From positions 1-64,000 of the forward strand of contig CALJMO010000064.1 of assembly GCA_937982065.1 (NCBI GenBank): a stretch of 64,000 nucleotides of DNA, written 5' to 3'. The position numbers and the translations under genes were made by a program. A model generated the notes under the pieces. That model was not told the origin of the DNA, did no database searches, and worked only from the letters and a program-made list of their open reading frames with translations. This document shows, one piece after another, positions 43,088 through 51,738 of this stretch. The stretch's first letter is position 1. Each line of letters starts with the position of its first letter. The stretch is from an uncultured Collinsella sp. GTDB lineage: Bacteria; Actinomycetota; Coriobacteriia; Coriobacteriales; Coriobacteriaceae.

Positions 43088-43134
43088 CAAAAACGTTTTA
43101 CCGTATGAATCAACGAAAGCGACTTCTTCTGGGG

Positions 43135-43173
43135 TGATATAGTGACAACAACACGTCACGTGGTTACTACCAG
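43135..43173 (+). promoter_or_regulatory. Extended -10 promoter and GntR operator of the PTS operon
   Basis: TGA-TATAGT (43135-43143) is an extended -10. Some 18 bp further on, TGGTTACTACCAG (43161-43173) is nearly identical to the palindrome CTGGTTACTACCAG in front of agaS. It overlaps the start of the transcript, so a bound GntR protein would block transcription. Confidence 0.6.
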
Positions 43174-43289
43174 TTTAGAAACCACTGGTCTTCAAAGTAC
43201 GCTTTCTAAGAAGCTTTAAGGGCGAGCGCCCGCTGGCTTCCGAAAATCATCGGACTCAGATCGTACACACCTTCGGAAGGGAAATTTGA

Positions 43290-43733
43290 ATGGTTGGCTT
43301 TATTCTTACCGGTCATGGACAGTTCGCACCCGGCCTCGCAAGCGCTATCGCTATGGTTGCTGGCGACCAGCCCGCTTTTACCGTCGTTCCTTTTGAGGGC
43401 GACCAGGCTGCTTCCTACGGTGAGGATCTCCGCGCCGCTATTACCGCCATGCGCGAGGAGTGCGATGGCGTGCTCGTCTTTACCGACCTGCTTGGTGGCA
43501 CCCCGTTCAACCAGGCGATGATGATTGCCCAGGATGTCGACAACGTCGAGGTTCTGACCGGCACCAACCTTCCCATGGTTATTGAGCTTCTGTTCCTCCG
43601 CGGCAACGCCACGCTCGCCGAGCTTGGCGAGCAGGCCGTGACCGTTGGCCAGACGGGCATCACCGCCCAGACGGTCGCATCCGTTGCCGGCTCCGACGAA
43701 GAGGATATCTTCGGCGACGAGGACGGCATCTAA
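43290..43733 (+). CDS. agaF: PTS mannose-family IIA
   Basis: A 147-residue phosphocarrier of the mannose (XYZ) PTS family. His9 in ILTGHGQFAPGL is the phosphorylation site. FTDLLGGTPFNQAM is the typical second signature. It takes phosphate from HPr and passes it to the IIB encoded downstream. A GAAGGGAAA site precedes the ATG. The stop overlaps the next start by one base. The amino-sugar specificity is inferred from agaS and nagA nearby; the symbol is provisional. Confidence 0.93.
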   Translation: MVGFILTGHGQFAPGLASAIAMVAGDQPAFTVVPFEGDQAASYGEDLRAAITAMREECDGVLVFTDLLGGTPFNQAMMIAQDVDNVEVLTGTNLPMVIELLFLRGNATLAELGEQAVTVGQTGITAQTVASVAGSDEEDIFGDEDGI

Positions 43734-44014
43734 TGGCCGATTTCGGAGCCAACGTCCTGAGCTCCTCGGTCGCCCTTTTAGGCCTGCTTGTCATCATGGG
43801 CTTGATTTACACCATCTGGTCGCAAATCAACATGAAGAAGAAGCAGAAGTACTTCAAGGAGCTGCACACCGAGCTCAAGCCGGGTCAGGAGGTTCTTTTC
43901 GCCGGCGGTATCTACGGAACCGTCAAAGGCATCGAAGGCGAGAAGGTCCAGATCAAAGTCCGATCCGGAGCCGTCGTAGATGTTTCGCGTTACGCGATTC
44001 AGGAGATCAAGTAA
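43733..44014 (+). CDS. yajC: YajC-like protein within the PTS operon
   Basis: A 93-residue single-pass membrane protein: one N-terminal helix (SSVALLGLLVIMGLIYTIW), a basic stretch (KKKQKYF) and the YajC core ELKPGQEVLFAGGIYGTVKGI. YajC is an accessory of the SecDF-YajC complex. Here it overlaps the IIA stop by one base (TAATGG), so it belongs to the PTS operon. YajC-like genes are known inside some mannose-family PTS operons of streptococci. Whether it aids insertion of IIC/IID is inference. Confidence 0.9.
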   Translation: MADFGANVLSSSVALLGLLVIMGLIYTIWSQINMKKKQKYFKELHTELKPGQEVLFAGGIYGTVKGIEGEKVQIKVRSGAVVDVSRYAIQEIK

Positions 44015-44050
44015 CTGTCGTCAGCAAATATCGAAAGGAAGCTGATCAAC

Positions 44051-44533
44051 ATGGCAGAACCCAACATTCTTCTTACCCGCATCGATAACCGACTGGTTCA
44101 TGGTCAGGTTGCCACCCAGTGGAACTCCACTCTGGGCTCCAACCTCATCCTCGTCGCCAACGACGACGTGGCGTCCAACACCATGCGCCAGAACCTCATG
44201 AAGATGGCCGCTCCCGCCGGCGTCGCTACGCGTTTCTTCTCCCTGCAGAAGACCATCGACGTCATTGGCAAGGCGAGCCCGCGCCAGAAGATCTTCATCG
44301 TGGCCGAAACACCGGAAGACGTGCTTACGCTCGTCAAGGGCGGTGTGCCTATAAAGAAGGTAAACATCGGCAACATGCACATGTCGGAAGGAAAGCGCCA
44401 AGTCGCCACCTCCGTCGCAGTTAACGACGAGGATGTCGCTGCGTTTAAAGAGCTGCAGGAATTGGGGGTGGAGTTGGAGATCAGGCGCGTTCCGAGCACG
44501 CCTGTTGAGGACACGAGCAAGCTCTTCTCGTAA
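44051..44533 (+). CDS. agaB: PTS mannose-family IIB (GalNAc-type)
   Basis: A 160-residue cytoplasmic phosphocarrier. His17 in RIDNRLVHGQV is the conserved phospho-histidine. FSLQKTIDVIGKA and LVKGGVPIKKVNIGNMHMSEGKR are typical of AgaB-like IIB proteins. AAAGGAAG precedes the ATG. A divergent paralogue at 53841 has lost the histidine. Acts between IIA and the IIC/IID channel. Confidence 0.95.
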   Translation: MAEPNILLTRIDNRLVHGQVATQWNSTLGSNLILVANDDVASNTMRQNLMKMAAPAGVATRFFSLQKTIDVIGKASPRQKIFIVAETPEDVLTLVKGGVPIKKVNIGNMHMSEGKRQVATSVAVNDEDVAAFKELQELGVELEIRRVPSTPVEDTSKLFS

Positions 44534-44550
44534 TCCTCATGATCCACGTT

Positions 44551-44600
44551 GTCAGGAATGAAAACCTGACATTTTGTACGTGAAATCCAAAGTGCGTACA
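44551..44600 (+). other. Two intercistronic stem-loops between IIB and IIC
   Basis: GTCAGG...CCTGAC (44551-44570) and TGTACG...CGTACA (44575-44600) sit in the 90-bp spacer before the IIC ribosome site GGAGGAG. They may act as processing or stability sites that set different amounts of soluble and membrane subunits. Confidence 0.5.
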
Positions 44601-44623
44601 TACATTTTGAAAGGAGGAGCAAG

Positions 44624-45424
44624 ATGGAATACTCGATCATCCAGGTCGCTCTGGTCTTCATCGTCACGTTCGTCGCGGCAATCGACCAGTTCAACTTCCT
44701 CGAGTCTCTCTATCAGCCCATCGTCACCGGCGCCGTCATCGGTCTTATCCTTGGCGACCTCAACACCGGTCTTCTCGTGGGTGGTACTTATCAGCTCATG
44801 ACGATCGGCAACATGCCGATCGGAGGCGCTCAGCCGCCTAACGCCGTCATCGGCGGCATCATGGCAGCCATTCTCGCTATCGCTACGGGCCTCGAGCCCA
44901 ACGCGGCAGTCGGCCTTGCCATTCCGTTCGCTCTGCTTGGTCAGCTCGGCGTTACCCTGGTCTTCACGCTTATGTCGCCGCTCATGTCCTCCGCGGACAA
45001 CATGGCTCACAACGCTGACACCAAGGGTATCGAGCGTCTGAACTACTTCGCCATGGCTCTGCTCGGCCTGATCTTCGCTGTCGTCGTCACCCTGTTCTTC
45101 ATCGCTGGCGCTACCATCGGTCAGACCATCGCTTCCGCAATCCCGACTTGGCTGCAGACCGGTCTCTCCGCTGCAGGCGGCATGATGCGCTTCGTCGGCT
45201 TCGCCGTCCTGCTCAAGGTTATGATGAACCGCGATATGTGGGGCTTCTTCCTCATGGGCTTTGGCCTCGCGCTCATCACCGTTGCCAACGATTCGCTGGC
45301 AACCCCTGCTCTGCTCATCCTCGCTCTCATCGGCTTCGGCATCGCTTTCTGGGACTTCCAGCAGCAGACCGAGCTGAAGGGTGCAGCTGTTTCTGACGGA
45401 GGTGACTTCGAAGATGGCATCTAA
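44624..45424 (+). CDS. agaC: PTS mannose/sorbose-family IIC
   Basis: A 266-residue membrane subunit of the mannose-type PTS with about seven hydrophobic helices. FVAAIDQFNFLESLYQPIVTGAVIGLILGDLNTG at the start and GGAQPPNAVIGGIMAAI are hallmark IIC segments. It forms the sugar pathway with IID. A strong GGAGGAG site precedes the ATG. Overlaps the IID start by 11 bp. Confidence 0.95.
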   Translation: MEYSIIQVALVFIVTFVAAIDQFNFLESLYQPIVTGAVIGLILGDLNTGLLVGGTYQLMTIGNMPIGGAQPPNAVIGGIMAAILAIATGLEPNAAVGLAIPFALLGQLGVTLVFTLMSPLMSSADNMAHNADTKGIERLNYFAMALLGLIFAVVVTLFFIAGATIGQTIASAIPTWLQTGLSAAGGMMRFVGFAVLLKVMMNRDMWGFFLMGFGLALITVANDSLATPALLILALIGFGIAFWDFQQQTELKGAAVSDGGDFEDGI

Positions 45425-46496
45425 TGAGTATGTGATCCCGGAGCACTACGAGGATCTCACTCCTGCTCCGCAGCTCGACCAGAAGACCCTCAACAAGATG
45501 GCTTGGCGCTCCTGCTTCCTGCAGGCCTCGTTCAACTACGAGCGTATGCAGGCCGCTGGCTGGCTCTACTCCATCATCCCCGGTCTGGAGAAGATCCACA
45601 CCAACAAGAACGACCTCGCGGCTTCCATGAGCCACAACCTGGAGTTCTTCAACACCCACCCGTTCCTCGTCACCTTTGTTATGGGCATCGTGCTTTCGCT
45701 CGAGCAGAACAAGGTTGACATCCCCACGATCCGCGCCGTCCGCGTCGCCGCAATGGGCCCGCTCGGTGGTATCGGTGACGCCCTGTTCTGGCTGACGCTC
45801 GTGCCTATCACGGCCGGCATCACCTCCAACATGGCCATCAACGGCAACGCCGCTGCACCGATCATCTTCCTGGTGATCTTCAACGTCGTCCAGTTCGCTC
45901 TGCGCTTCTGGCTCATGAACTGGTCCTACAAGCTTGGCACCAGCGCTATTGACGCTCTGACCGCCAACATGCAGGCCTTCACGCGTGCCGCTTCCATCAT
46001 GGGCGTCTTCGTCGTCGGTTGCCTGGTCGTCACCATGGGTGGCACCCAGATCAACCTCCAGATCCCCAACGGCACCACCCGTGGTCTCTCCGCTACTACC
46101 GTGATCGTCTCCGAGAAGGAGGCCGAGAACTTCACCGGTATGGAGGGCATCGATACCGAGACCGCTGAGGCCGGTACCATCGCCATGACCGATAAGGACG
46201 GCAACGCCCTTACCGCTTCCGATGCCGACGGCAACGCTGTCGAGTGCGGCGTCACCGATCTGGGTAACGGCATGGAGTCCGTGACCTACGGCACCGTTAC
46301 CGAGGATCCGGTCAACTTCTCTGTTGCCGACACCCTCAACACCATCGTCCCGAAGCTCGTCCCGCTTATGCTTACGCTGCTGCTTTACTACATGTTCGCT
46401 AAGCACAGCTGGACCCCGACCAAGGGCATTCTCCTGCTCTTCGTCCTTGGCATCCTGGGCGCTGGCCCGCTTGGTCTCTGGCCGAGCATCTGGTAA
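45414..46496 (+). CDS. agaD: PTS mannose-family IID with an extra domain
   Basis: A 360-residue membrane subunit. The typical parts are present: LDQKTLNKMAWRSCFLQASFNYERMQ, LEFFNTHPFLVTFVMGIVL, MGPLGGIGDALFWLTLVPI, and a hydrophobic C-terminus. It is longer than usual IID proteins (about 270-300) because residues about 215-300 form a hydrophilic Thr/Asp/Gly-rich insert with MTDKDGNAL and ASDADGNAV repeats, probably outside the membrane. ATG 45414 follows GGAGG. Confidence 0.92.
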   Translation: MASNEYVIPEHYEDLTPAPQLDQKTLNKMAWRSCFLQASFNYERMQAAGWLYSIIPGLEKIHTNKNDLAASMSHNLEFFNTHPFLVTFVMGIVLSLEQNKVDIPTIRAVRVAAMGPLGGIGDALFWLTLVPITAGITSNMAINGNAAAPIIFLVIFNVVQFALRFWLMNWSYKLGTSAIDALTANMQAFTRAASIMGVFVVGCLVVTMGGTQINLQIPNGTTRGLSATTVIVSEKEAENFTGMEGIDTETAEAGTIAMTDKDGNALTASDADGNAVECGVTDLGNGMESVTYGTVTEDPVNFSVADTLNTIVPKLVPLMLTLLLYYMFAKHSWTPTKGILLLFVLGILGAGPLGLWPSIW

Positions 46497-46562
46497 GGCT
46501 CTAGCTTGAGGGGTGTGTCCCTACGCGGCTCACACCCCGACCCCTTAAGCCATGTGTATGTT

Positions 46563-46596
46563 AAAAGCCGCGTGCTCGAAAGAGCGCGCGGCTTTT
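46563..46596 (+). terminator. Terminator of the amino-sugar PTS operon
   Basis: AAAAGCCGCG and its complement CGCGGCTTTT extend over a stem with GAAA loop, followed by GTTTTC. 66 bp after the IID stop. Confidence 0.88.
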
Positions 46597-46681
46597 GTTT
46601 TCTTAATGATTCGGGTGTGGCAGACAGATAATGCATAACACCCTAGGTAGTTAGCCGAATTCGAGCAAAAGGGAGGATAGG

Positions 46682-47413
46682 ATGGCGATCGGAGCGCGTA
46701 AGCAACCGCTGTACGATCAGCTGGTCGATATTCTGACCGAAAAGATTGACCATGAATATCGCGCCGGTGACATGATTCCTTCCGAGCGCGAACTTTCGGA
46801 GCGCTATGGTCTCTCGCGCACTACGGTACGCCTGGCTCTGCAGGAACTGGAGCGTTTAGGACTGGTGGTTCGGCAGCACGGTCGCGGTACCTTTGTGACC
46901 GACCGTTCGGCAAAAGCAACCAATCTTATGCAGTCCTACAGCTTTACCGAGCAGATGCGCGCGATGGGTCGAGAACCCGAGACCACGATTCTCGAGTTTT
47001 GCGAGATGGAGGCCGATAAGAATCTGGCCGAGCATATGGGATTGCGCATCGGTGATCGCATTTTTAAGCTCAAGCGCCTTCGCTCTGCCGACAACATGCC
47101 CATGATGGTCGAACGCAGCTATCTACCGGTTCGTCAATTTCTGTCCCTAAAGCGACCGCTGCTGGAGCGTAAGCCGCTTTACGATGTGATTGAGCAGGAC
47201 TTTCAGCAAAAGATTCGCGTGGCCGAAGAGGAGTTCTATGCGAGCATAGCCCGTCCCACCGATGCCCACCTTTTGGGAATTGTCGAGGGCTCGCCTGTGC
47301 TCGATTTGGTCAGGACTACGTATAACGAGTCAAACGAGGTAGTGGAGTACACACTCTCGGTTGCTCGTGCCGATCAGTTTAAATACAAGGTTTACCACCA
47401 GCGCAGTAACTAG
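46682..47413 (+). CDS. GntR-family regulator with UTRA domain (AgaR/NagR-like)
   Basis: A 243-residue HutC-type repressor. The winged helix carries SERELSERYGLSRTTVRLALQELERLGLVVRQHGRGTFV. The UTRA domain (about 95-240) should bind an amino-sugar phosphate. It lies between the PTS operon and agaS; the palindrome CTGGTTACTACCAG is found in front of both, which makes it the likely regulator of the locus. A GGGAGGATAGG site precedes the ATG. Confidence 0.92.
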   Translation: MAIGARKQPLYDQLVDILTEKIDHEYRAGDMIPSERELSERYGLSRTTVRLALQELERLGLVVRQHGRGTFVTDRSAKATNLMQSYSFTEQMRAMGREPETTILEFCEMEADKNLAEHMGLRIGDRIFKLKRLRSADNMPMMVERSYLPVRQFLSLKRPLLERKPLYDVIEQDFQQKIRVAEEEFYASIARPTDAHLLGIVEGSPVLDLVRTTYNESNEVVEYTLSVARADQFKYKVYHQRSN

Positions 47414-47452
47414 TGCTCGCATCGTTTCCATATGGTGATTCTTTGCATTTAA

Positions 47453-47488
47453 CTGGTTACTACCAGATAACCAACCGAAGTGTATAAT
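47453..47488 (+). promoter_or_regulatory. agaS promoter and GntR operator
   Basis: CTGGT-TACT-ACCAG (47453-47466) is a palindrome with 5-bp arms, at the -35 position of a -10 TATAAT at 47483-47488. The same site, one base different, lies in the PTS operon promoter at 43160. This supports common repression by the GntR protein encoded at 46682. Confidence 0.65.
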
Positions 47489-47527
47489 TGCACGTCAGAG
47501 GATTACTTCTAGAGAGAGGTATTAGAA

Positions 47528-48694
47528 ATGTTCGAGAAGAGTGTCGAGGAGCTCACCGAGCTCGGCGCCCAGATCACCACGGCCGAGATTGCTCAGCAGC
47601 CCGAGCTTTGGCGTGATACGCTCAACATCTATCGCGAGAACAAGGAGGCCATCGAGGCCTTCCTGGCCGAGGCTCGCGCTATGGGCGAGGGTCGTCTGTC
47701 CGTTGTCTTCACCGGTGCCGGTACGTCCGACTACGTTGGCGATACCTGCGCCCCGTACCTGCGTCACGCTGGCAACACTGATCTCTACGACTTTAAGCCC
47801 ATCGCCACGACCGACATCGTGAGCGCCCCGCGCGACTTCCTGCGCGCCGAGGATCCCACGCTCGTGGTTTCCTTTGCCCGCTCTGGCAACAGCCCCGAGA
47901 GCCTTGCCGCCGTTGCCGTTGCCAAGGAGCTCGTCCACAACGTCAAGTTCCTCAACATCACCTGCGCTCCCGAGGGCAAGCTTGCCGTCGAGTCTGCCGA
48001 TGATCCCAATGCGCTGACGCTGCTCATTCCGCGCGCCAACGACAAGGGCTTCGCCATGACCGGTTCTTATTCCTGCATGACCCTGCTCTCCACCCTTATT
48101 TTCGACACTGCCTCTGACGAGCAGAAGGCCGAGTGGGTCGAGACCATCGCCAAGATGGGCGAGGAGGTTATCGCTCGCGAGTCCGAGGTCGCCGATTACC
48201 TCGCTGGCGACTTCAACCGCGTGACCTACCTGGGCTCCGGCTCCTTTGGCGGCCTTGCTCAGGAGAGCCAGCTTAAGATTCTCGAGCTTGCTCACGGCCT
48301 GGTTGCCACTTCTTACGACACTTCCATGGGCTATCGTCACGGACCCAAGTCCTTCGTCGACGATAAGACGCTCGTCTTCGTGTTCGTCAACAACGACGCC
48401 TACACCCGTCAGTACGACATCGACATCCTCAACGAGATCGGTGGCGACAAGATCGCTCAGCACACCGTCGCCGTTCAGCAGGAAGGTGCCACCGTCTATG
48501 AGGGTGAGTCCTTCACCTTTAAGGGCTACGAGGCACTTCCCGAGGGCTACCTTGCTCTGCCGTTCGTGATGTTTGCCCAGGCTATCAGCCTGCTCAACTC
48601 CGTGCGCGTGGGCAACACGCCCGATACGCCGAGCCCCACCGGCACGGTCAACCGCGTGGTTAAGGGCGTGACGATTCACCCCTTCACCGCTTAA
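47528..48694 (+). CDS. agaS: SIS-domain amino-sugar phosphate isomerase/deaminase AgaS
   Basis: A 388-residue double SIS-domain protein of the AgaS family. VVFTGAGTSDYVGDTCAPYL and VSFARSGNSPESLAAV are the first SIS motifs; YLGSGSFGGLAQESQLKILE and the substrate segment TSYDTSMGYRHGPKSFVDD belong to the second. AgaS converts galactosamine 6-phosphate to tagatose 6-phosphate plus ammonia. There is no glutaminase domain, so it is not GlmS. Located next to nagA and the regulator. Confidence 0.93.
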   Translation: MFEKSVEELTELGAQITTAEIAQQPELWRDTLNIYRENKEAIEAFLAEARAMGEGRLSVVFTGAGTSDYVGDTCAPYLRHAGNTDLYDFKPIATTDIVSAPRDFLRAEDPTLVVSFARSGNSPESLAAVAVAKELVHNVKFLNITCAPEGKLAVESADDPNALTLLIPRANDKGFAMTGSYSCMTLLSTLIFDTASDEQKAEWVETIAKMGEEVIARESEVADYLAGDFNRVTYLGSGSFGGLAQESQLKILELAHGLVATSYDTSMGYRHGPKSFVDDKTLVFVFVNNDAYTRQYDIDILNEIGGDKIAQHTVAVQQEGATVYEGESFTFKGYEALPEGYLALPFVMFAQAISLLNSVRVGNTPDTPSPTGTVNRVVKGVTIHPFTA

Positions 48695-48712
48695 TCGCGT
48701 CCCCCTGTAAGG

Positions 48713-48744
48713 GCGCCCGTCCGCTCATAACGGCGGGCGGGCGC
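48713..48744 (+). terminator. Terminator of agaS
   Basis: GCGCCCG/CGGGCGC-type stem of about 12 bp (GCGCCCGTCCGC with GCGGGCGGGCGC, one wobble) followed by TTTTTGTTTT. Confidence 0.9.
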
Positions 48745-48811
48745 TTTTTGTTTTACGTGTGCTGGGTATAAGCATCACCACAGTCAACTGCTTTAGAAGC
48801 AAGGAGTGCAT

Positions 48812-49981
48812 ATGAGCACGTACGCAATTAAGGCTGACAAGTTCTTCTTGCCGGCAGGCCCGCAACTGGGCGGCTATCTTATGGTCGAGGATGGCGTCTT
48901 TGGCGCCTGGCAGGCCGACGAGCCCTCTTGCGAGATTAAGGACTACACGGGATCGTGGATTGCGCCGGGTATGGTCGATACTCACATCCACGGCTTCTAC
49001 AACCACTCAACTACCGATAACGATCCCGAGGGCATCGATATCAGCTCGACCGAGCTCGCCCGTCGCGGTACCACCAGCTGGCTGCCCACGACGTTCACCG
49101 ATGGCGTCGAGCAGATCAAGGACGCCTGCGCCGCCATCGCCCAGGCGGACGAGGGTCGTGGTCCCGACTTCTGCGGTGCTCGCATTCAGGGCATCTACCT
49201 GGAGGGCCCCTTCTTTACCATGAAGCACGTGGGCGCGCAGAACCCCGCTTATCTTATCGATCCCTCCGAGGAGGTCTTCGATCAGTGGCAGGAGGCTGCG
49301 GGTGGTCGCATCGTTAAGAGCGCCATGGCGGCCGAGCGCGACGGTGCCGCTGCTTATGCGGCTGCTCTGAATGCCAAGGGAGTGGTGACCAGCATCGGTC
49401 ACTCCGACGCCACCTACGATGAGTGCATCGCCGCCATCAACGCCGGCGCCAGCTGCTTTACGCATACCTATAACGGCCAGCGCGGGCTGCATCACCGTGA
49501 GCCCGGTGTCGTGGGTGCTGCCATGTCCACGCCCGAGACCTACGCCGAGATCATCTGTGACGGCAAGCACGTAAACCCTGCCGCCATCAAGGCGCTGCTG
49601 CAGGCAAAGGGCTGGCAGCACACGGTGCTCATCACCGACTGTCTGGGTTGCGGCGGCATGCCCGAGGGCAGCTACACCAGTGGCGGCATGGACGTCATCA
49701 TGAAGGACAACCTGTGCTGGCTCGCCGACGGCAAGAGCATTGCCGGCTCGGTGCTCACGCTTGCCCAGGGCGTCAAGAACATCGTCGACTGGGGCATCGC
49801 CAGCGCCGATATCGCCATTCGCATGGCAACCGAGGTGCCGGCACGCTCCGCGCACATCGAGGATAAGTGCGGCAGCATCATGCCTGGCCGCGACGCCGAC
49901 TTTGTCGTGTTCGACCATGAGCTCACCCTCGTCGAGACGTATGTTGGCGGCCAGAGCGTCGGCAACGCCTTTACTGAGTAA
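48812..49981 (+). CDS. nagA: N-acetylglucosamine-6-phosphate deacetylase NagA
   Basis: A 389-residue amidohydrolase that removes acetate from GlcNAc 6-phosphate or GalNAc 6-phosphate. GMVDTHIHGFYNH holds the metal-site HxH. The Glu ligand is in LEGPFF, the metal His in SIGHSDATYDE and HTYNG, and the catalytic Asp in VLITDCLGC. It supplies AgaS with the free amino sugar phosphate. ATG is behind AAGGAG. A fragment of a second nagA lies at 52712. Functionally AgaA/NagA cannot be told apart by eye. Confidence 0.95.
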   Translation: MSTYAIKADKFFLPAGPQLGGYLMVEDGVFGAWQADEPSCEIKDYTGSWIAPGMVDTHIHGFYNHSTTDNDPEGIDISSTELARRGTTSWLPTTFTDGVEQIKDACAAIAQADEGRGPDFCGARIQGIYLEGPFFTMKHVGAQNPAYLIDPSEEVFDQWQEAAGGRIVKSAMAAERDGAAAYAAALNAKGVVTSIGHSDATYDECIAAINAGASCFTHTYNGQRGLHHREPGVVGAAMSTPETYAEIICDGKHVNPAAIKALLQAKGWQHTVLITDCLGCGGMPEGSYTSGGMDVIMKDNLCWLADGKSIAGSVLTLAQGVKNIVDWGIASADIAIRMATEVPARSAHIEDKCGSIMPGRDADFVVFDHELTLVETYVGGQSVGNAFTE

Positions 49982-49993
49982 CGATAGAAAAAG

Positions 49994-50025
49994 ACGGCGG
50001 GCCCGAATCTGCTCGGACCCGCCGT
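49994..50025. terminator. Terminator between nagA and the flavodoxin gene
   Basis: ACGGCGGG pairs with CCCGCCGT, with inner CCGA/TCGG, in the short convergent gap. AAAAA precedes it on the left, so on the minus strand the stem is followed by a T-rich stretch (TTTTTC). Confidence 0.75.
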
Positions 50026-50056
50026 ATGGGTTAAACGCTCAAAAGCACCTTCACAG

Positions 50057-50641
50057 TTACAGCTTGTTAGCAATCTTCTTTGCCGTGCGCTTGACGCCGG
50101 CCACCAGGCCTCCTGCAGGATGCTCCTTCTCGTATGCTAGGCGCTTCTCGCGCTTGGCATACTCTTCGACGATGATGTCGCCATACTCGTCTTCGATCTT
50201 GTCGAAGAAGTCGACGGCGCCCTTAATTTCCTCAGCGGTCGGGTGTCCCTTTTGGACACCGCCGGCGAGCTTGAACGGCCCCCACGTATCAAAGCCGGGG
50301 CAGCCGTAGACACCCATAAAGATGGCCTGCTTCATGCGGCAGATGCCATCGATATCCTTGCCGTACCACTTGTTTTTGCCACCGTAGGTCATAAGGCCAA
50401 ACACCTTGTCCTGCGGCTGCAGCACGTTGGTGAGCACACGTGCCATATCTTTGTCGATCTCGGAGTAATAAATGCCCGTGGCGACACCGATTAGATGATA
50501 TTCGTGCAGGTTGGGATACTCGTTTTTGCCAAGCGCCTTGACGTCGAGGGTATCGATTTCGGGGTGTGCCTCGACGATGGCGTCCACGAGCTTTTTCGTA
50601 TTGCCGTGATGGCGCGAGGCATAAAGGATGATGGTTCGCAT
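50057..50641 (-). CDS. Flavodoxin family protein
   Basis: A 194-residue flavodoxin-fold protein. The FMN phosphate loop is YASRHHGNTKKLV. ATGIYYSEIDKDM and YGCPGFDTWGPF follow at the positions of the other FMN loops. It could be an electron carrier or an FMN-dependent quinone-type reductase. The C-terminal 40 residues are basic (KREKRLAYEKEHPAGG; VKRTAKKIANKL). Unrelated to the sugar genes by function; convergent with nagA. Confidence 0.88.
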   Translation of the reverse strand: MRTIILYASRHHGNTKKLVDAIVEAHPEIDTLDVKALGKNEYPNLHEYHLIGVATGIYYSEIDKDMARVLTNVLQPQDKVFGLMTYGGKNKWYGKDIDGICRMKQAIFMGVYGCPGFDTWGPFKLAGGVQKGHPTAEEIKGAVDFFDKIEDEYGDIIVEEYAKREKRLAYEKEHPAGGLVAGVKRTAKKIANKL

Positions 50642-50797
50642 AAGAAGGCCTTTCAGCTGTAATTGCATCAATGTCTGTATGGTACCCCGTTGCATGGCTG
50701 GGATACCGGACGCATCGATGAACGTGCGGGTTTGTCCTTTGGTCAGGGCCGAGACGGGTTCTTGCGAGCAAAAAGCAGTTGTTCGAAAGGATGGGCA

Positions 50798-51679
50798 ATG
50801 GAATACGCTCTCTCCAACGATTCGATTTCTATTAAGGTGTCCACGGCTGGTGGTTCGTTTACCTCGATTAAGGCCGGAGGTCGCGAGTATCTGTGGCAGG
50901 GCGATCCCGCCGTGTGGTCCGGCCAGGCACCGATTTGCTTCCCGATTTGCGGAGGCTTGCGCGACAACAATGCCATGACGTTTGCCGGGCATCATGTAAA
51001 GCTCGCTCGCCATGGGTTTGCGCGCAAACAGGAGTGGAAGCTGCTGAGCCAGAGCGAGAACGAGCTGGCGATGTGCCTGGCTTCGGAGGATAACGCCGCG
51101 TTGCTGAGCGATTATCCGTACCCGTTTAAGCTTGTCGCCCGCTATGCGCTTGAGGGGACTGCCGTGCGCGTTTCCTACGAGGTGACCAACGAGGGCACCG
51201 AGGACATGCCGTTCTTTATTGGTGGACACCCGGGATTTAGGTGTCCGCTCGACGAGGGTGAGTCCTATACGGACTACGAGTTGCGCTTTGAGAAAGACGA
51301 GGCTGCGGAGCTCTGCACAGCCGTTCCTTCGACTGGCTTGATTGATGTGGACAGGCGCTCCAAGAACCCCATGGTGGGAAAGACTCTGCCCCTGTCGCAC
51401 GAGCTCTTCGATTTTGCGGAGACCATCTTTGACGTACTCGAGAGTCGTCAGGTCACGCTTTCCAAGAAGGGCGAGGACAAGGGTGTTCGCCTGAGCTTTG
51501 AGGGCTTCCCGTATCTCATTGTGTGGAGTAAGCCCGAGGGCGATTTTGTGGCAGTTGAACCCTGGGGTGGCCTTTCGACCTGCTCCGATGAGGACGACGT
51601 GCTTGAGCACAAGCGCGGCTGCCTTATCGCCAAGCCCAAAGAAACCATCGTGCGCTCGTTCACGATTGAGATTCTGTAA
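50798..51679 (+). CDS. Aldose 1-epimerase family protein (LacX-like)
   Basis: A 293-residue galactose-mutarotase-like beta-sandwich protein. Family features: WQGDPAVWSGQAPICFPICGGL near the start, the His region MTFAGHHVKLARHGFARK, FFIGGHPGFRCPL with the catalytic-type His, and the C-terminal Glu region VAVEPWGG. LacX-type epimerases accompany tagatose and amino-sugar pathways. AAAGG lies seven bases before ATG 50798. Likely co-transcribed with the LacC-like kinase 59 bp downstream. Confidence 0.9.
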   Translation: MEYALSNDSISIKVSTAGGSFTSIKAGGREYLWQGDPAVWSGQAPICFPICGGLRDNNAMTFAGHHVKLARHGFARKQEWKLLSQSENELAMCLASEDNAALLSDYPYPFKLVARYALEGTAVRVSYEVTNEGTEDMPFFIGGHPGFRCPLDEGESYTDYELRFEKDEAAELCTAVPSTGLIDVDRRSKNPMVGKTLPLSHELFDFAETIFDVLESRQVTLSKKGEDKGVRLSFEGFPYLIVWSKPEGDFVAVEPWGGLSTCSDEDDVLEHKRGCLIAKPKETIVRSFTIEIL

Positions 51680-51738
51680 TTCCGTTTTGTCGACTCGTAT
51701 CGCGAGGCACAAGGAGCCTGCGAGATAAGGAGCTAAAA

